A DNA stretch of 64,000 bases, taken from positions 4,812,001 to 4,876,000 of the forward strand of contig NZ_CP045740.1 in the NCBI RefSeq assembly GCF_009650765.1, in the 5' to 3' direction. The translations under genes and the position numbers were made by a program. Within the stretch, counting starts at the first letter, position 1; each line of letters opens with the position of its first letter. Below are positions 26,895 to 35,935 of the stretch, piece after piece. This DNA is from Streptomyces sp. SUK 48 (lineage in GTDB: Bacteria > Actinomycetota > Actinomycetes > Streptomycetales > Streptomycetaceae). The notes below the pieces were generated by a model, which searched no databases, was not told the origin of the DNA, and was given only the letters and a program-made list of their open reading frames with translations.

Positions 26895-28073
26895 TCACGC
26901 CCCCAGCGACGCCTTCAGCGCCTGTACCAGCGCCTGCGCCCTCGGGTCCGACGTCACGCTCTTGCGGAAGCCGTTGGTGACATAGCCGAAGCCGATGCCC
27001 GACTCCGGGTCGGCGAAGGCGAGCGCGCCCCCGCGGCCCGGGTGCCCGAAGGAGCCGGGGGACAGGAGCGGGGACGCGCTGCCGTGCAGCATGTAGCCGA
27101 GGCCGAAGCGGGTGCCGACCACGAGCACCCGGTCGGCTCCCGCCGACCGCTCCGCGCGGGCCAGCTCCATCGTCTCGGGTGTGAACAGCCGTACCCCGCC
27201 GTCCACTTCGCCGATCAGCGAGGCGTAGACGCGGGCCAGTCCGTCGGCCGTCGCGATGCCGGTGGCGGCGGGCAGGGCGGCGGCGCGGTAGGCGGGGTCG
27301 TTCTCGTCCGGGAGCGGGGTGATCGCGGCGAAGGCACGGCGGGTGAGCGAGTCCGGGTCGGCGTAGGCCGCGGACACCGAGCGCTTGGGCCGCAGCTTCA
27401 GGGCGCCCGCGGACTGCGGCGCCTCGATCTCCCCGACCCGCCCGGCGCGCCCCTGCTCGGCCGCGGGCAGCCCGAGCCGGAAGTCGGCGCCGGCCGGCCC
27501 GGCGAGCTCGTCGGCCAGCCACTCGCCCACCGGACGCCCGGTGACCCGCCGGACCAGCTCCCCGACGAGCCAGCTGTACGTCTGCGCGTGGTACCCGTGG
27601 TCCGTGCCCGGCTCCCACACCGGGGCCTGGGCCGCGACGGCCGCCGCGCCGAGGTCCGGGTCGGCCGCCTCGGCCATGGTCAGCGGACGGTCCAGGACGG
27701 GCACGCCGGCGCGGTGCGCGAGCAGATGGCGGACGAGGGTGCGCTCCTTGCCCGCCGTCTTGTACTCGGGCCAGTACGTGCCGACCGGCGCGTCCAGGTC
27801 CAGGTGCCCGCGCTGGTGCAGCAGCAGGAGTCCGGCGGCGGCGACGCCCTTGGTGGCCGAGCGCACGATCTGGGCGGTGCCGGGCTCCCAGGGAGCCGTA
27901 CCGTCCACGTCCTTGGTGCCCGCCCACAGGTCGACCACCCGCCGTCCGTCGCGGTACACGGCCACCGCCGCGCCGCGCTCCCCGAGCCGGGCGAAGTTCG
28001 CCGCGAACGCCTCCCTGACCGGCTCGAAGCCCTCGGCCACCGTGCCGTTCACGACCACGTCCTCGCCCTCCAT
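26895..28073 (-). CDS. Serine hydrolase, class C beta-lactamase/esterase family
   Basis: A 392-residue protein of the beta-lactamase/EstB fold. The catalytic SxxK is SATK in IVRSATKGVAAAGLLLL (about residue 80), the second-motif Tyr lies in AQTYSWLVGEL (about 180), and a family GHPGRGG motif near the C-terminus replaces KTG. YSW rather than YSN favours an esterase or peptidase over a true beta-lactamase. There is no signal peptide, so it is probably cytoplasmic. ATG 28073 is chosen; the longer frame upstream is not supported. The physiological substrate is unknown. Confidence 0.85.
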   Translation of the reverse strand: MEGEDVVVNGTVAEGFEPVREAFAANFARLGERGAAVAVYRDGRRVVDLWAGTKDVDGTAPWEPGTAQIVRSATKGVAAAGLLLLHQRGHLDLDAPVGTYWPEYKTAGKERTLVRHLLAHRAGVPVLDRPLTMAEAADPDLGAAAVAAQAPVWEPGTDHGYHAQTYSWLVGELVRRVTGRPVGEWLADELAGPAGADFRLGLPAAEQGRAGRVGEIEAPQSAGALKLRPKRSVSAAYADPDSLTRRAFAAITPLPDENDPAYRAAALPAATGIATADGLARVYASLIGEVDGGVRLFTPETMELARAERSAGADRVLVVGTRFGLGYMLHGSASPLLSPGSFGHPGRGGALAFADPESGIGFGYVTNGFRKSVTSDPRAQALVQALKASLGA

Positions 28074-28173
28074 GTCCCGCGTTCCCTTCCACTCGCCTGC
28101 GACAGTGGGTGCAACAGCGGGCGTGGGCCTGCGATTCCTCGGCAGGATCAGGCGTCCGTTTTTGATGCCTTTG

Positions 28174-28991
28174 TCACCCGCGTCGGCTGTGCCACCCGGG
28201 GCCTGCCGCTCGCGGGTCGAAGCCGCACGGCAGTTCAAGGCGGTGCGCCCGCATCAGCTCCTCGTCGCCCAGCAGGTCCCCCGTCGGGCCGTCGGCCGCG
28301 ATCACGCCGTCACTGAGGATCAGCGCGCGCGGGCACAGCTCCAGGGCGTACGGCAGGTCGTGCGTGACCATCAGGACCGTGACGTCGAGCGAGCGCAGGA
28401 TGTCGGCCAGTTCGCGGCGGGAGGCCGGGTCGAGGTTGGAGGACGGCTCGTCCAGGACCAGGATCTCCGGCTCCATCGCCAGCACGGTGGCCACCGCGAC
28501 GCGCCGCCGCTGCCCGAAGGAGAGATGGTGCGGGGCCGGTCCGCGAAGTCCCCCATGCCGACCCGGTCCAGGGCGCCCCGTACGCGCTCCTCCAGGGCGG
28601 CCCCCTTGATCCCGGCCGCCGCCGGGCCGAACGCCACGTCCTCGCGCACCGTCGGCATGAACAGCTGGTCGTCCGGGTCCTGGAAGACGATGCCGACCTT
28701 CTGCCGGATCGCCGCCATGTGCCGCTTGCCGACGGGCAGTCCGGCCACCGTGACCGCCCCGGCGCCGCCGCCGAGGATGCCGTTGAGGTGCAGCACCAGC
28801 GTGGTCTTCCCGGCGCCGTTGGGACCGAGCAGCGCGACCCGTTCGCCGCGCCCGATGGTGAAGTCGACGCCGAACAGGGCCTGATGGCCGTCGGGGTAGG
28901 CGAAGGCGAGGCCGGAGACCTCCAGCGAGGCGGGGGCCGTACCGGGCGTGCCGGCCGTGCTGGTCGTGCCGGTTGTATTCACAGGGTCCAT
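28174..28991 (-). pseudogene. nikO: Nickel/cobalt ECF transporter ATP-binding protein, frameshifted
   Basis: ATPase of a group-I energy-coupling-factor importer for Ni2+ or Co2+ (NikO/CbiO), about 272 residues if restored. Walker A is LLGPNGAGKTTLVLHLNG, the Q-loop is GIVFQDPDDQLF, and Walker B ILVLDEPSSNLDP and the His-switch MVTHDLPYAL are in the other frame. The break falls at the signature region: the G run at 28532-28535 (C run on the coding strand) lacks one base, and adding it gives HHLSFGQRRRVAVATVLAM, a normal ABC signature. The first residues are Thr/Gly/Pro-rich. It overlaps the end of nikQ by 13 bases. Nickel rather than cobalt is inferred from the Nur-box-like site upstream of the operon. 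Confidence 0.85.
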
Positions 28992-29740
28992 CCCAACAGG
29001 CAGACGACGAGGGCCGAGCAGGGGAGCGCGAGGGCGCGGCGCCACTGCGCCGGGGACGCGGTCACCTCGTCGATGACCGGCATCGAACCGGCGTAGCCCC
29101 GGCTCACCATGGCCAGATGCACCCGCTCCCCGCGCTCGTAGGAGCGGATGAACAGCGCGCCGGCGGACTTGGCGAGCACCCCCCAGTGCCGCACGCCCCG
29201 CGCCTCGAAGCCGCGGGAGGCGCGGGCGATCCGCATCCGGCGCATCTCGTCGGTGATCACATCGCCGTAGCGGAGCATGAAGGAGGCGATCTGCGCCAGC
29301 AGCGGGGGCAGCTTCAACCGTTCGAGCCCCAGCAGGAGTTGGCGCAGTTCGGTGGTGGCCGCGAGGAGCACGGAGGCGGCGACGCCGAGGGTGCCCTTGG
29401 CGAGCACGTTCCAGGCGCCCCACAGGCCGTCGACGCTCAGCGAGAGGCCGAGGACGTGCACCCGCTCGCCCTCCGCGACGAACGGCATCAGCACCGCGAA
29501 CGCCACGAAGGGCACCTCGATCAGCAGCCGCCGCAGCAGGAACCCGGCGGGCACCCGGGCGCCTCGTGCCACGGCCGCGAGCAGCGCGGCGTACACCGCG
29601 AACGCCCACACCGCCTCGCGCGGGGTGGAGACCACGACCAGGACGAAGAGGAAGGCGGCCGCGAGCTTGGTGTGCGGCGGCAGCGCGTGCACGGGCGAGT
29701 CCGCGTGCCGGTAGAGGCGGTGGGCGTGGCCCGCACCCAT
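28979..29740 (-). CDS. nikQ: Energy-coupling factor transmembrane protein (NikQ/CbiQ)
   Basis: The T component of the Ni/Co ECF transporter, 253 residues, with about five to six membrane spans. The two cytoplasmic coupling motifs that dock on the ATPase are visible: RIARASRGF (Ala-Arg-Gly type) and HLAMVSRGYAG. The N-terminus carries HRLYRHADSPVHALPPHTKL, typical of CbiQ. It starts one base after the nikMN stop and overlaps the nikO start, so all subunits are coupled. Subunit composition M-N-Q-O is complete in this operon. Confidence 0.9.
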   Translation of the reverse strand: MGAGHAHRLYRHADSPVHALPPHTKLAAAFLFVLVVVSTPREAVWAFAVYAALLAAVARGARVPAGFLLRRLLIEVPFVAFAVLMPFVAEGERVHVLGLSLSVDGLWGAWNVLAKGTLGVAASVLLAATTELRQLLLGLERLKLPPLLAQIASFMLRYGDVITDEMRRMRIARASRGFEARGVRHWGVLAKSAGALFIRSYERGERVHLAMVSRGYAGSMPVIDEVTASPAQWRRALALPCSALVVCLLGWTL

Positions 29741-29741
29741 G

Positions 29742-30787
29742 TCAGAGACCGTGACCGACGGGCGAGACGTCCCTGTCGCGGCGCCTGCGCACCGCCCAGA
29801 ACACCGCGCTGCCCGCGACCACCGTGACCCCGACCCCGATCACGCCCGCGAGCCCGCCGGACAGGCGCGCGTCGGAGACGTCCTTGACGCCGTAGTCGGC
29901 GAGCGGGGAACCGGCCGAGGCGTGTTCCCGCGCCTTGCTGTCGATCCCCTTGTCGTGCGCGACCTTCTCCAGGCCGTCGGGGTTCGCGGAGGCGTAGAAG
30001 CTGACGAATCCGGCGAGGACCAGGGAGGCGACCAGGCCGGTCGCCCACACCTTGCGCCGCGAGGCGGGCGCCGCCGCGGGCGAGACGGGCGGGGTGGGCG
30101 CGTCCACCAGCTCGCCGTCCACCCGCAGCCGGAGCCGCTGCCGCAGCCCGCGCGCGCCGTGCACCAGGTCCGGGCGTACGGCGATCACGGCGCCGACCGT
30201 CAGCGCGGTGATGACCGCCTCGCCGACGCCGATCAGCACATGGACGCCGATCATCGCGGTCGCGACCTTGCCGATCGAGACGTCGGTGGTGCCGCCGACC
30301 GCGTAGATCAGGGTGAAGGCGCAGGCCGCGGCCGGCACGGAGACGAGCGCGGCGACGAAGGAGGCGGCGGTCACCGAGCGGCGGCCCCGGGCAGCACGGC
30401 GAGCAGACCCCGGAAGACGGCGTACGACACCACGGTGGTGACCAGCGCCATGTCCGTGATGTTGACGCCGAGCGCGGTCAGGCCGCCGTCCGCGAACAGC
30501 ACGCCCTGCATCAGCAGCACCACGGACACGCACAGCACGCCCGTATACGGGCCGACGAGTATCGCGGCGAGCGCTCCGCCCAGGAGATGGCCGCTGGTGC
30601 CGGCGGCGACCGGGAAGTTCAGCATCTGCACCGCGAAGATGAACGCGGCCACGAGACCGGCCAGCGGCGCGGTCTTCTCGTCCAGTTCCCTGCGGGCGCC
30701 GCGCAGGCTCACCGCGAGGGCGCCGGCGGCGACCACCGCGGTGACGGCGGAGGTGGGGGCGTCGATGAATCCGTCAGGTACATGCAC
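29742..30787 (-). pseudogene. nikMN: Nickel/cobalt ECF substrate-binding protein NikM with fused NikN/PDGLE domain, frameshifted
   Basis: The S component that binds the metal, about 348 residues if restored. It starts MHVPDGFIDAPTS: the N-terminal Met-His is the metal ligand in known NikM/CbiM structures. The CbiM membrane domain runs to about residue 215. It is followed by a fused C-terminal domain with the PDGLE motif (ASANPDGLEKVA) and one more membrane span, which replaces a separate NikN/CbiN. The break is at 30385-30391: frame one ends VLPGAAAR, and frame two resumes GRRSVTAASFVAALVSV. One extra G in the GGGG run repairs it. Confidence 0.85.
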
Positions 30788-30807
30788 CGTTCGATTTTAG
30801 ACACTTG

Positions 30808-30824
30808 TTGCGAACGCTTTGCAA
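30808..30824. promoter_or_regulatory. Nur-box-like operator upstream of nikMN
   Basis: TTGCGA-ACGCT-TTGCAA fits the Streptomyces nickel-regulator (Nur) box as I recall it, TTGCAA-N5-TTGCAA, with one mismatch. Read on the minus strand it is TTGCAA-AGCGT-TCGCAA, and it lies 21-37 bases upstream of the nikMN start. TAAAAT lies 19 bases further downstream as a -10, only 10 bases before ATG, so the box would cover the -35 and the mRNA leader would be very short. No strong ribosome-binding site is visible. Confidence 0.65.
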
Positions 30825-30946
30825 GTACTGGGTACTCGCCCCGGTCTCCGGGGCGCCCCGGGGGAAATGTGCGACATTGGAGAGAAGCGGATGAAAGCGG
30901 ACGAAACGGCTTCCCTAGAGGTCACTCAGCGTGAAAGGGCGTTCCC

Positions 30947-31285
30947 ATGTCTGTGATCGAGCAGTACGCGCGCGCCCATGTCGTCACGGATGACGTGGAC
31001 CCGGGGGCCGTCCCGGTACGACTGCGGTACGACCCCGAGGACGACCCGCGCTCGGTCCGGATCGATCTCCCGGGCACCCATGAGTGGACCTTCTCCCGCG
31101 CCCTGCTGGAGCGCGGGCTGCGGGCACCGGCCGAGAGCGGCTCCGTACGGGTGTGGCCGTGCGGCCGGGTCCAGGCGGTCGTGGAGTTCCACTCGGACCA
31201 GGGGGTCGATGTGCTCCAGTTCGACTCCAAGGCGCTGATCCGCTTTCTGCGCCGGACCTACACGGCCGTGCCCGTGCACAACTGA
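30947..31285 (+). CDS. ssgE: SsgA-like sporulation/cell division protein
   Basis: A 112-residue SsgA-like protein (SALP), a family found only in morphologically complex actinobacteria that steers septum and peptidoglycan machinery during sporulation. Conserved features are PVRLRYDPEDDPRSVRIDLP, EWTFSRALLERGL, GSVRVWPCG and FDSKALIRFLRRTY. GAAAGGG precedes ATG 30947. Convergent placement ten bases from a penicillin-binding protein gene matches the setting I recall for SsgE, linked to spore release or autolysis. Which SALP it is rests on that synteny and is less certain than the family. Confidence 0.8.
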   Translation: MSVIEQYARAHVVTDDVDPGAVPVRLRYDPEDDPRSVRIDLPGTHEWTFSRALLERGLRAPAESGSVRVWPCGRVQAVVEFHSDQGVDVLQFDSKALIRFLRRTYTAVPVHN

Positions 31286-31294
31286 CCGGTCCGG

Positions 31295-32959
31295 TCAGCC
31301 GCCCTTCCTGAGCAGGTCCGCCACGATCGGGCCCGCCGTGTCGCCGCCGTGCCCGCCGGCCTGCACCACGCCCGCGGCCACCAGGTCGCCCCGGTAGGCG
31401 GTGAACCAGCCGTTCGGCTTCTTCTGCCCGTCGACCTCGGCGGAGCCGGTCTTCGCGCCGTAGTCCGGGCCGAGGCCGGCCATCGCCTTGGCGGCGGTGC
31501 CGTAGTCGGCCGTGAACTTCATGACCTCCTTGAGCTGCGACTGCGTCTTCGCGGACATGGTGCGCGCGGCCGTCGCCAGGGTGCGGTGGTCCACTTCGGG
31601 GGAGACCAGGTACGGCTGGCGGAAGCGGCCCGAGCGCACGGTGGCCGCGACGGAGGCCATGTTCAGCGGGTTCATGCGCACCCCACCCTGGCCGATCAGC
31701 GAGGCGCCCATCTGCGCGCCGCTCTGCACCGGGACGGAGCCGTCGAAGGAGGGCACGCCGATGGCCCAGTTGTCCATGCCGAGGCCGTAGACCTGCTGGG
31801 CCTCCTCGGTCAGATCGCTGTGGGACAGCTTGGGCGCGAAGTCGATGAAGGCGTTGTTGCAGGAGGCGCCGAAGGCGGTCTTGAACGTGCCCTTCTTGAT
31901 CTCGGAATCGTCGTCGTTGTGGAACGTCCAGCCCGCGAGCTTGTACGTCTTGGGGCAGGGGTGCGAGGCGTCCGGGGTGATCAGCTTCTTCTCGAACAGC
32001 ATGGTCGAGGTCACGATCTTCATCGTGGAGCCCGGCGCCAGCGAGCCCTGGAAGCCGACGTTGAAGCCGTGCTCGCTGTTGGCGACCGCGAGGATCTCAC
32101 CGGTGGAGGGCCGCAGGACGACCACCGAGGCGTGCGTCCGCTTGCCGACCTGCGCCTCCGCCTCCGCCTGGAGGGCCGGGTCCAGGGTGGTCCTCACCGT
32201 CCCCGGGGTGCCCTGGCTCAGCGTCACCAGCGTCTTGTCGGACAGCTTCGCCCGCTGCGACGCCTTGCCGCGCGCCACGCGCAGCTCCACGCCCGCCGTG
32301 CCGCCCGCCTTCTTGCCGTACTTCTCGCGCAGCCCGTCCAGCACGGTGCCGAGCGAGGGGTACCTGGCCGCCGTCACCTCTTTGCCGTCGCGGTCCAGGG
32401 CCTTGACGGGCGGGGTGCCGGAGGCGCCGGTGACGAGCGTGTCGCCGTCCCGCAGATCCGGCTGTACGACGGAGGAGTGCCAGTCGACCAGGGGCTTGCC
32501 GTCGCTCGCCCGCCGGACGACGGTGAGCGAACTGCCGTACGCCAGCGGCCTGGAGACGCCCTTGTACGCCAGCGTCGCCTTGACGGAGAAGGGCACCTTG
32601 GCGCCCGTGGCGGTGCCCGGGGTGAGCGTGACGCCCGCGAGGTGGGCGTCCTTGGTGTAGCCGGTGAGCAGGGTGGTGGCGGCACGGGCGTCGTCGGTCG
32701 CGGCCGCGGCGGCGGCGACCCGGCCCTGCTGCCAGGAGGTGAGGAAGGCGGTGGCGGCGGTGTGCACCTCCGCCGCGCTGAGGGGGCCGGTCCTGACCTG
32801 CTGGTGGTGCGCGGTGGCGCTCGTCTCGCCGGCCGCCGAACCGCCGTCGTACAGCGCGTACGCGGTGAGTCCGGCGCCGCAGGCGACCAGGGCGACGACT
32901 CCGCCTATCACGCCGGGAGGGGCCGTGCGCCGTCCGGCGGCCCGTCTTCTCTTGCCCAC
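31295..32959 (-). CDS. Class B penicillin-binding protein (transpeptidase) with MecA-N-like domain
   Basis: A 554-residue membrane-anchored peptidoglycan transpeptidase. The single N-terminal span (PPGVIGGVVALVACGAGLTA) is followed by an NTF2-like/MecA_N domain (about 55-170), a dimerisation region and the transpeptidase domain. The catalytic motifs are all present: STMK (SxxK) in LAPGSTMKIVTS, SCN (SxN) in FGASCNNAFID and KTGSAE (KTG). It crosslinks wall peptides outside the membrane. Its 3' end lies nine bases from the convergent ssgE. The upstream mannosyltransferase is on the same strand but 270 bp away. Confidence 0.9.
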   Translation of the reverse strand: MGKRRRAAGRRTAPPGVIGGVVALVACGAGLTAYALYDGGSAAGETSATAHHQQVRTGPLSAAEVHTAATAFLTSWQQGRVAAAAAATDDARAATTLLTGYTKDAHLAGVTLTPGTATGAKVPFSVKATLAYKGVSRPLAYGSSLTVVRRASDGKPLVDWHSSVVQPDLRDGDTLVTGASGTPPVKALDRDGKEVTAARYPSLGTVLDGLREKYGKKAGGTAGVELRVARGKASQRAKLSDKTLVTLSQGTPGTVRTTLDPALQAEAEAQVGKRTHASVVVLRPSTGEILAVANSEHGFNVGFQGSLAPGSTMKIVTSTMLFEKKLITPDASHPCPKTYKLAGWTFHNDDDSEIKKGTFKTAFGASCNNAFIDFAPKLSHSDLTEEAQQVYGLGMDNWAIGVPSFDGSVPVQSGAQMGASLIGQGGVRMNPLNMASVAATVRSGRFRQPYLVSPEVDHRTLATAARTMSAKTQSQLKEVMKFTADYGTAAKAMAGLGPDYGAKTGSAEVDGQKKPNGWFTAYRGDLVAAGVVQAGGHGGDTAGPIVADLLRKGG

Positions 32960-33231
32960 AGCCTCTGTTCCTCCACCCTCGCCCAGGGTCCCCCGCGGCC
33001 CCTCGACTCCCCAACGACGGCACTCACCTTAAAGTCCTGAGCGGGGCGGGTGACGTCCCCGGTCATTTCGTAGCGCGGTTGCGACAATCGGACCCGCTCG
33101 GAGGGCAGTTCAGCCGACCAGCGAGCGGAACCCGCGCGCCGACCTGACCATCAGACCCTTCGCGAGCACCCCGCCGAGGCTCACGCCCACCCCCTTGGCA
33201 CCGGCCGCGGGCACGACGCCCGCCTGCCGGG

Positions 33232-34980
33232 CTACACCCAGGTGTCCAGCCACATCCTCGCCCGCCAGCTGTCGATCGGGATCGCCGTGCCGGTGAACAG
33301 GGGCCAGAAGTAGATGAAGTTCCAGGCGATCAGCAGGACCAGGACGCCCGCGGAGGTGGCGCCGATCACGCGGCGGGTGTCGCCGGAGCCCGGTGGGCCG
33401 ATGATCGCGCCGATCATCATGGCCACGGCCAGGCACAGGAACGGCACGAAGACGACCGCGTAGAAGAAGAAGATCGTCCGCTCCTGGTACAGGAACCACG
33501 GCAGATAGCCCGCCGCGATCGCGCAGGCGATGGCGCCGGCCCGCCAGTCGCGGCGGAACGCCCAGCGCCACAGGATGTACACGATCGCGAAGCAGGCCGC
33601 CCACCACAGCAGCGGCGTGCCGAGCGCCAGCACCTCGCGGGCGCACTTCTGGCCCGCGTCCGACGGGCAGCCGTCGGCGCCGGGGTTGGGCGACTCGTAG
33701 AAGTACGACACCGGGCGGCCCAGCACCAGCCAGCTCCACGGGTTGGACTGGTAGGTGTGCGGGGAGTCCAGGTGCAGATGGAACTCGTACACCTCGTGCT
33801 CGTAGTGCCACAGGCTGCGCAGCCAGTCAGGCAGGAAGGACCACGTCCCGCCCCGGCCGTCGGTGAGCGCCCAGTTGCGGAAGTAGCCGCCGGTGCCGTC
33901 CGTGGGGGAGAGGATCCAGCCCAGCCAGGACAGCAGGTAGACGGCGACGGCCACCGGGACCGTCGCCAGGAAGGTGATGCCGAGGTCGCGCCTCAGGACC
34001 GCCAGGCGCGGAGCGCGGGCGCCGGCCACCCGGCGGGCGCCCACGTCCCACAGCACCGCCATCACACAGAACGCGACCAGGATGTACAGGCCGTTCCACT
34101 TGGTGCCGATGGCCAGGCCCAGCATCAGCCCGGCCGCCCAGCGCCAGGGGCGCCGGCCGAGCCGGACGGAGTCCGCGATCTCCGCGTCCGGGCGCGCCAG
34201 GCCGTCCGGTCCGACGGGCAGCGCGGCGGCCAGTCTCGCCCGTGACCGGTCCCGGTCGATGAGCAGACAGCCGAACGCGGCCACCACGAAGAACATCAGC
34301 ACGCCGTCGAGCAGCGAGGTGCGGCTCATCACGAAGTGCAGGCCGTCCACCGCGAGCAGGGCGCCCGCCAGGCAGCCCAGGAACGTCGAGCGGAACATCC
34401 GGCGCCCGATCCGGCAGATCATCAGCACGCTCAGCGTGCCCAGCAGCGCGGTCATGAACCGCCAGCCGAACGGGTTGAACCCGAACATCAGCTCGCCGAG
34501 CCCGATCACGTACTTCCCGACCGGCGGATGCACCACGTACGCCGCGTCCGCCGGGATCGCGAGATGCCCGTGCGTCTGGAGGACCAGGTCGTTGGCGTTC
34601 TTGTCCCAGTTGACCTCGAAGCCGCGGTGGACCAGCGCCCACGCGTCCTTGGCGTAGTACGTCTCGTCGAATATCACCGCCCGCGGACTGCCCAGGTTCC
34701 AGAACCGCAGCAGGCCCGCGACCAGCGTCACCAGCAGCGGCCCCGCCCAGCCCGACCAGCGGTTGATCCGGTCGGCCAGCACGGGCGGGGCGCCGAGCGC
34801 CCGCCACAGCCGGGGGCCGGGCCGCGTGTACGGCGGCACCAGCCGGTCCCGGACGTCGCCCTCGGGCGTGTCCTTCGCCGGCGCGTACCCGAACCGGCGC
34901 AGCCGCTGCTGCCACGGCGGCCGCCGGTCGTGCGGCGCCTGGCCCTGGCTCAGTTCCATGGAGGACGCGGTACTGGTCAC
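33232..34980 (-). CDS. pmt: Protein O-mannosyltransferase (GT39, phospholipid carrier-dependent)
   Basis: A 582-residue polytopic membrane enzyme that moves mannose from polyprenyl-phosphate-mannose to Ser/Thr of secreted proteins (bacterial Pmt, as in phage phiC31 receptor glycosylation in S. coelicolor). The first loop contains the catalytic Asp-Glu in AVIFDETYYAKDAWAL. Later loops include VHPPVGKYVIGLGE and a conserved HLHLDSPHTYQSNPWSW. About ten spans are visible. The proposed start is GTG 34980; ATG 34959 is possible. It is divergent from rsmI with a 106-bp gap. Confidence 0.9.
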   Translation of the reverse strand: MTSTASSMELSQGQAPHDRRPPWQQRLRRFGYAPAKDTPEGDVRDRLVPPYTRPGPRLWRALGAPPVLADRINRWSGWAGPLLVTLVAGLLRFWNLGSPRAVIFDETYYAKDAWALVHRGFEVNWDKNANDLVLQTHGHLAIPADAAYVVHPPVGKYVIGLGELMFGFNPFGWRFMTALLGTLSVLMICRIGRRMFRSTFLGCLAGALLAVDGLHFVMSRTSLLDGVLMFFVVAAFGCLLIDRDRSRARLAAALPVGPDGLARPDAEIADSVRLGRRPWRWAAGLMLGLAIGTKWNGLYILVAFCVMAVLWDVGARRVAGARAPRLAVLRRDLGITFLATVPVAVAVYLLSWLGWILSPTDGTGGYFRNWALTDGRGGTWSFLPDWLRSLWHYEHEVYEFHLHLDSPHTYQSNPWSWLVLGRPVSYFYESPNPGADGCPSDAGQKCAREVLALGTPLLWWAACFAIVYILWRWAFRRDWRAGAIACAIAAGYLPWFLYQERTIFFFYAVVFVPFLCLAVAMMIGAIIGPPGSGDTRRVIGATSAGVLVLLIAWNFIYFWPLFTGTAIPIDSWRARMWLDTWV

Positions 34981-35086
34981 CGCGCCATCGTAGGGAACGG
35001 TGCTGTGCGAGTCCCGCGCATGCGCGGCGCGGGCCGCGAAGCGGTCGTTTTCCTCCGGCTCGCGGACCCCTGCGAGGATGGGGGGC

Positions 35087-35935
35087 GTGACTGGAACCCT
35101 TGTCCTCGCAGGTACCCCCATCGGCGACATCGCGGACGCGCCGCCCCGGCTGGTGCGGGAGCTGGAGACCGCCGACGTCATCGCCGCCGAGGACACCCGG
35201 CGGCTGCGCCGGCTCACCCAGGCGCTCGGCGTCACGCCGGGCGGCCGGGTGCTGTCGTACTTCGAGGGCAACGAGTCGGCGCGCACGCCCGAGCTGGTCG
35301 AGGAGCTGGCCGGCGGGGCGCGGGTGCTGCTCGTCACGGACGCGGGCATGCCGTCGGTGTCCGACCCCGGGTACCGGCTGGTCGCGGCGGCCGTCGAGCG
35401 GGACATCCGGGTCACCGCCGTGCCCGGGCCGTCCGCCGTGCTCACCGCGCTCGCCCTGTCCGGGCTGCCGGTGGACCGGTTCTGCTTCGAGGGCTTCCTG
35501 CCGCGCAAGGCGGGCGAGCGGCTCTCCCGGCTGCGCGAGGTCGAGGGCGAGCGGCGCACGCTGGTCTACTTCGAGGCCCCGCACCGCCTGGACGACACCC
35601 TCGCCGCGATGGCCGAGGTCTTCGGCGCCGAGCGGCGGGCCGCCGTCTGCCGGGAGCTGACGAAGACGTACGAGGAGGTGCGCCGGGGTCCGCTGGCCGA
35701 GCTGGCGAGCTGGGCCGCGGAGGGGGTGCGCGGCGAGATCACGGTCGTGGTCGAGGGCGCGCCGGAGAGCGGCCCGGAGGAGCTGGACGCGGCGGAGCTG
35801 GTGCGCAGGGTGCGGGTGCGCGAGGAGGCCGGGGAGCGGCGCAAGGAGGCCATCGCGGCGGTGGCGGTGGCGGCGGGGTTGCCCAAGAGGGTCGTGTTCG
35901 ACGCCGTTGTCGCTGCGAAGCGCGCCGATCAGTGA
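35087..35935 (+). CDS. rsmI: 16S rRNA (cytidine-1402-2'-O)-methyltransferase
   Basis: A 282-residue SAM-dependent enzyme of the tetrapyrrole-methylase fold that 2'-O-methylates C1402 in the ribosomal P site. Motifs are TGTLVLAGTPIGDIADAPPR, IAAEDTRRLRRL, LVTDAGMPSVSDPG (SAM-binding) and AVPGPSAVLTALALSGL, then FEGFLPRK and YFEAPHRL. GTG 35087 begins the conserved core and has GAGGA eight bases before it; ATG 35078 lacks a ribosome-binding site. It is probably monocistronic. Confidence 0.93.
   Translation: MTGTLVLAGTPIGDIADAPPRLVRELETADVIAAEDTRRLRRLTQALGVTPGGRVLSYFEGNESARTPELVEELAGGARVLLVTDAGMPSVSDPGYRLVAAAVERDIRVTAVPGPSAVLTALALSGLPVDRFCFEGFLPRKAGERLSRLREVEGERRTLVYFEAPHRLDDTLAAMAEVFGAERRAAVCRELTKTYEEVRRGPLAELASWAAEGVRGEITVVVEGAPESGPEELDAAELVRRVRVREEAGERRKEAIAAVAVAAGLPKRVVFDAVVAAKRADQ

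Noticed and set aside
30788..30946. Cobalamin riboswitch in front of the ECF metal importer
   Set aside because: No B12-box-like sequence, and the promoter is too close to the start codon to leave room for one; a Nur-like box fits better.
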